NCBI GenBank assembly: GCA_945882755.1 | Contig: CAMCWS010000049.1 | Location: 1-15,698 of the forward strand | Length of the DNA: 15,698 bases | Source of the DNA: Bordetella parapertussis | Lineage (GTDB): Bacteria; Pseudomonadota; Gammaproteobacteria; Burkholderiales; Burkholderiaceae_C | Direction of reading: 5' to 3' | In this document: positions 13,126-15,698 of the stretch, in pieces | Numbering within the stretch: the first letter of the stretch is position 1 | Layout: every line of letters starts with the position of its first letter | The notes under the pieces: generated by a model | What the model was told of the DNA's origin: nothing | What the model saw: only the letters and a program-made list of their open reading frames with translations | Databases searched by the model: none | Translations under genes and position numbers: made by a program

Positions 13126-14335
13126 GCTCATCCTTGTTGAAGACTGGCGCACCCAAACCTGAGGGTGCGGCGTGCTTGCGCCAATAGTTGCCCGCTGCTG
13201 CAGAACCACTGCCAGGTTGCAGCGCAACGCCGCAGTCGAGCATAGCCATTTCAGCACCATTGATGGCAGCCATCAAATGCACCTCGTTCATATCGCCGAG
13301 GTGTCCGATGCGAAACAGCTTACCAGCGACTTTTGACAAACCGCCTCCTAAAGACAAGTTATAGCGACGGTAGGCGCGGGCAATCACATCGCCACCTGCA
13401 ACACCTTGAGGCAACATCACGGCGGTGACGGTGTCCGAATGCCACTTGGCTTCTGCGGCACACAATTTAAGTTGCCAACCTTGGGTAACTGCAGCGCGAA
13501 CCCCTTCTGCCAGGTAATGGTGGCGGGCAAACACATTGTCCAAGCCTTCCTCATGGAGCATTTTCATGGACTCGATCAGCCCATACATCAATGGCAAAGC
13601 CGGGGTATAAGGGAAATAGCCGGTGGCATTGCTTTGCAACATATCTTGCAAATCAAAGTAGGCGCGTTTGAGTTTCGCTGTTTTGTGCATCGCCAATGCT
13701 TTGTCGCTGGCGCACAAAATACCCAAACCTGCAGGCAGCATCAAGCCCTTTTGCGAGCCACTGACCGCCATGTCAACCGCCCAATCGTCAAAGCGAAAAT
13801 CGATACAACCCAAGGATGAGACGCAATCGACAAACAATAGCGCCGGGTGAGATGCATCATCCAAAGCTTCACGCACACCAGCAATGTCAGAGGTGACACC
13901 AGTAGCGGTTTCGTTGTGGCAAGCCAAGACCGCTTTGAAACTGTGCTGAGTATCGTTTTTCAAAATATCTGCAAACTGTTGCAGCGGAACGCCCGTACCC
14001 CATTCACATTCGACGATATGCACATCCAGCCCCAAGCGCTGACACATATCAATCCACAAGTGGCTGAACTGACCAAAGCGTGCGGCAAGTACTTTGTCGC
14101 CGGGCGACAAAGTGTTGGTCAATGCCGCCTCCCAGCATCCAGTGCCTGAGGAAGGAAAGATGAAGGGCGTGCCATTTTTGGACCGAAAAATTTCCTTCAA
14201 ACCCGCCATGATGGTGTGCGTGAGTTGTGGGAAATTTGGGGAACGATGGTCTTCCATGGACACCATCATGGCGCGTTGAATGCGCTCTGGCACGTTGGTA
14301 GGACCGGGGACAAATAAGAAGTTACGACCAGCCAT
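13082..14335 (-). CDS. sgaA: Serine-glyoxylate aminotransferase
   Basis: A class V, PLP-dependent fold-type I aminotransferase of the cytoplasm that converts serine and glyoxylate into hydroxypyruvate and glycine. The 417-residue product starts with AGRNFLFVPGPTNVPERIQRAM and MEDHRSPNFP, signatures of the serine-glyoxylate/alanine-glyoxylate group. PSSGTGCWEAALTN (about 61-74) binds the cofactor phosphate, Asp170 lies in LFVDCVSSLG, and Lys196 in VSGSQKGLMLPAGLG is the Schiff-base lysine. The ATG at 14333-14335 follows AAAGGG with 6-base spacing; a TTG five codons earlier is less likely. The tail of about 45 residues after NGAEMAMLDCGVAL is probably a loosely conserved extension and overlaps the hprA start. 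It lies between glyA and hprA, matching the serine-cycle order of reactions. Confidence 0.93.
   Translation of the reverse strand: MAGRNFLFVPGPTNVPERIQRAMMVSMEDHRSPNFPQLTHTIMAGLKEIFRSKNGTPFIFPSSGTGCWEAALTNTLSPGDKVLAARFGQFSHLWIDMCQRLGLDVHIVECEWGTGVPLQQFADILKNDTQHSFKAVLACHNETATGVTSDIAGVREALDDASHPALLFVDCVSSLGCIDFRFDDWAVDMAVSGSQKGLMLPAGLGILCASDKALAMHKTAKLKRAYFDLQDMLQSNATGYFPYTPALPLMYGLIESMKMLHEEGLDNVFARHHYLAEGVRAAVTQGWQLKLCAAEAKWHSDTVTAVMLPQGVAGGDVIARAYRRYNLSLGGGLSKVAGKLFRIGHLGDMNEVHLMAAINGAEMAMLDCGVALQPGSGSAAAGNYWRKHAAPSGLGAPVFNKDEHAKHSFSGQAVVKG
13131..13135 (-). promoter_or_regulatory. Ribosome-binding site of hprA inside sgaA
   Basis: AAGGA on the minus strand, 5 bases before the hprA ATG at 13125 and within the sgaA coding region. 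It decides between two close ATGs and implies translation coupled to sgaA. Confidence 0.6.
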
Positions 14336-14397
14336 GGGAAACCCTTTCAATGGTTAAAGATAAAAGTTTTCTCGCCGAAAAAAAGTTAACTGCAAGT

Positions 14398-15693
14398 TCA
14401 TGGATGCAAAACGCTATCGCCATAAACAGGAAACGGTTCCACCAACTCAGCCACCTTTTGGCGCACTGCCGCGATACGCGCAGCATCCTCTGGCGCCTCC
14501 AGCACATCGGCCATCAAATGCGCAGTCCTGCGAACCTCCTCAGGACCAAAACCGCGTGTGGTCATGGCAGGCGTTCCCAAACGAATACCGCTGGTGACCA
14601 TGGGTTTTTCAGGGTCGTTAGGGATGCCGTTTTTATTGCAGGTGATATGCGCTTGGCCCAAAGCCAGCTCAGCGGCCTTGCCGGTGATGCCCTTGGCGCG
14701 TAAATCCACCAACATCACATGACTTTCAGTGCGGCCACTGACAATGCGGAACCCGCGCTCGACCAAAGTTTTGGCCAGGGTATCTGCATTCACCAAGACC
14801 TGTTGCTGGTAGGCTTTGAACGCCGGTTGCAAGGCTTCATGAAAAGCGGTGGCTTTGCCTGCAATCACATGCATCAAAGGGCCGCCCTGCAAACCTGGGA
14901 AAACGGCGCTGTTGATTTTTTTCGCCATCTCTTCGCTGTTGGTCAAAATGATGCCGCCGCGAGGGCCACGCAAACTCTTGTGTGTGGTGGAGGTCACGAC
15001 ATCGGCATAAGGCATGGGGTTGGGATAGACCCCGCCAGCGATCAAGCCGGAGTAGTGGGCCATGTCGACCAGCAGATAAGCGCCAATGCTCTTGGCGACT
15101 TGTGCGAACTTTTCCCAATCGATTTTGAGCGAATAGGCTGACGCGCCGGCAATGATGAGTTTGGGCTTGTGGGTGTGAGCCATGCGCTCCATCGCGTCAT
15201 AGTCGATCTCTTCAGCTGTATTCAACCCATAACTGACCACATTGAACCATTTGCCACTCATGTTCAGGTGCATGCCATGCGTCAAGTGACCGCCTTCTGC
15301 CAAGCTCATGCCCATGATGGTGTCGCCGGGTTGCAGCAGCGCCAAAAAAACGGCTTGATTGGCTTGCGAACCCGAATTGGCTTGAACGTTCACAAACTGA
15401 GCGCCATAGAGTTCTTTGAGCCGGTCAATACAAAGCTGCTCAACCATGTCGACAAATTCGCAACCGCCGTAATAACGCTTGCCTGGATAACCTTCGGCAT
15501 ATTTGTTGGTCAAAACAGAGCCCTGCATCCGCATCACAGCTGGGCTGGTGTAGTTTTCAGAAGCAATCAACTCAATGTGCTGTTCCTGCCGATGCGCTTC
15601 TTTCAACACGGCCGCCCACAGCTGAGGATCGCTTTGAGAAATATCAGATTGCGCAGCAAACGCCATGCGTGCAGGGGTGACTTTGTTCAACAT
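14398..15693 (-). CDS. glyA: Serine hydroxymethyltransferase
   Basis: A PLP enzyme of the cytoplasm that interconverts serine and glycine with tetrahydrofolate carrying the one-carbon unit. It is 431 residues, near the usual length of about 415-435. [13 protein letters not shown] is at 41-53, [17 protein letters not shown] at 61-77, AEGGHLTHG at 132-140, and Lys239 in [14 protein letters not shown] is the Schiff-base lysine; NPMPYADV and [11 protein letters not shown] also match. The [14 protein letters not shown] segment (103-116) is closer to serine-cycle alphaproteobacterial forms than to the PHSGAQANAAVF type I expect for the Burkholderiales housekeeping copy. This suggests a second, pathway-specific glyA (inference). 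Its start is 5 bases from the window edge, so its promoter and any upstream genes are not visible and a longer start cannot be excluded. sgaA follows after 62 bp with no terminator seen. Confidence 0.95.
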   Translation of the reverse strand: MLNKVTPARMAFAAQSDISQSDPQLWAAVLKEAHRQEQHIELIASENYTSPAVMRMQGSVLTNKYAEGYPGKRYYGGCEFVDMVEQLCIDRLKELYGAQFVNVQANSGSQANQAVFLALLQPGDTIMGMSLAEGGHLTHGMHLNMSGKWFNVVSYGLNTAEEIDYDAMERMAHTHKPKLIIAGASAYSLKIDWEKFAQVAKSIGAYLLVDMAHYSGLIAGGVYPNPMPYADVVTSTTHKSLRGPRGGIILTNSEEMAKKINSAVFPGLQGGPLMHVIAGKATAFHEALQPAFKAYQQQVLVNADTLAKTLVERGFRIVSGRTESHVMLVDLRAKGITGKAAELALGQAHITCNKNGIPNDPEKPMVTSGIRLGTPAMTTRGFGPEEVRRTAHLMADVLEAPEDAARIAAVRQKVAELVEPFPVYGDSVLHP

Positions 15694-15698
15694 AAATG

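Noticed and set aside
14336..14397. A/T-rich weak hairpin between glyA and sgaA as terminator
   Set aside because: The only stem is six A/T or G-U pairs around a CGGCG loop; it is too weak to call, and the genes are likely co-transcribed.
1..15698. CRISPR arrays, tRNA or rRNA genes, transposase or phage genes, toxin-antitoxin or defence systems
   Set aside because: No direct repeat series, tRNA-like cloverleaf, rRNA sequence or recognisable protein of these classes was seen on either strand.

Overview
The window looks like chromosomal DNA from a betaproteobacterium of the order Burkholderiales, most likely Comamonadaceae (inference). The evidence is a PrpE and a YhdH/AcuI of proteobacterial type, a leader upstream of sucA that resembles the Burkholderiales sucA RNA motif, moderately high GC and dense short-spaced operons. 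There are 14 protein genes and no tRNA, rRNA, CRISPR array, insertion sequence or phage gene. No gap between genes exceeds about 175 bp.

Left part (1-4738): on the minus strand, the 5' part of sucA (2-oxoglutarate dehydrogenase E1) runs off the window edge and is preceded by a structured leader. Upstream of it, also on the minus strand, lies a tight three-gene unit, transcribed acuI (acryloyl-CoA reductase), then a cysteine hydrolase of the isochorismatase superfamily, then prpE (propionate-CoA ligase). PrpE and AcuI together can turn acrylate or propionate into propionyl-CoA.

Middle (4739-9840): on the plus strand, a secreted NlpC/P60 peptidoglycan hydrolase is followed by a YjgR/DUF853 HerA-like ATPase, an omega-amino acid:pyruvate aminotransferase and a stand-alone BLUF blue-light sensor. 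The last three are tightly spaced and are probably one operon. A periplasmic cytochrome c' (minus) and a membrane cytochrome b561 (plus) are transcribed divergently with only 17 bp between their start codons, and probably form an electron-transfer pair.

Right part (9841-15698): a dispersed palindromic repeat separates cytochrome b561 from the convergent gene for an Acg-family nitroreductase-like oxidoreductase with an N-terminal export signal. That gene is divergent from a LysR regulator. The right end holds, on the minus strand, glyA -> sgaA -> hprA (serine hydroxymethyltransferase, serine-glyoxylate aminotransferase, hydroxypyruvate reductase). These are three consecutive enzymes of the serine cycle or glyoxylate-to-glycerate conversion; sgaA and hprA overlap.

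Most genes belong to well-known families. The most unusual points are the serine-cycle trio with a GlyA that does not look like the usual Burkholderiales housekeeping form, the acrylate/propionate unit with an embedded hydrolase and a Glu-to-Gln change in PrpE's A5 motif, the BLUF sensor coupled to metabolic genes, the nearly gapless divergent cytochrome pair, and several structured intergenic elements. I did not find a clear, wholly new biological system.
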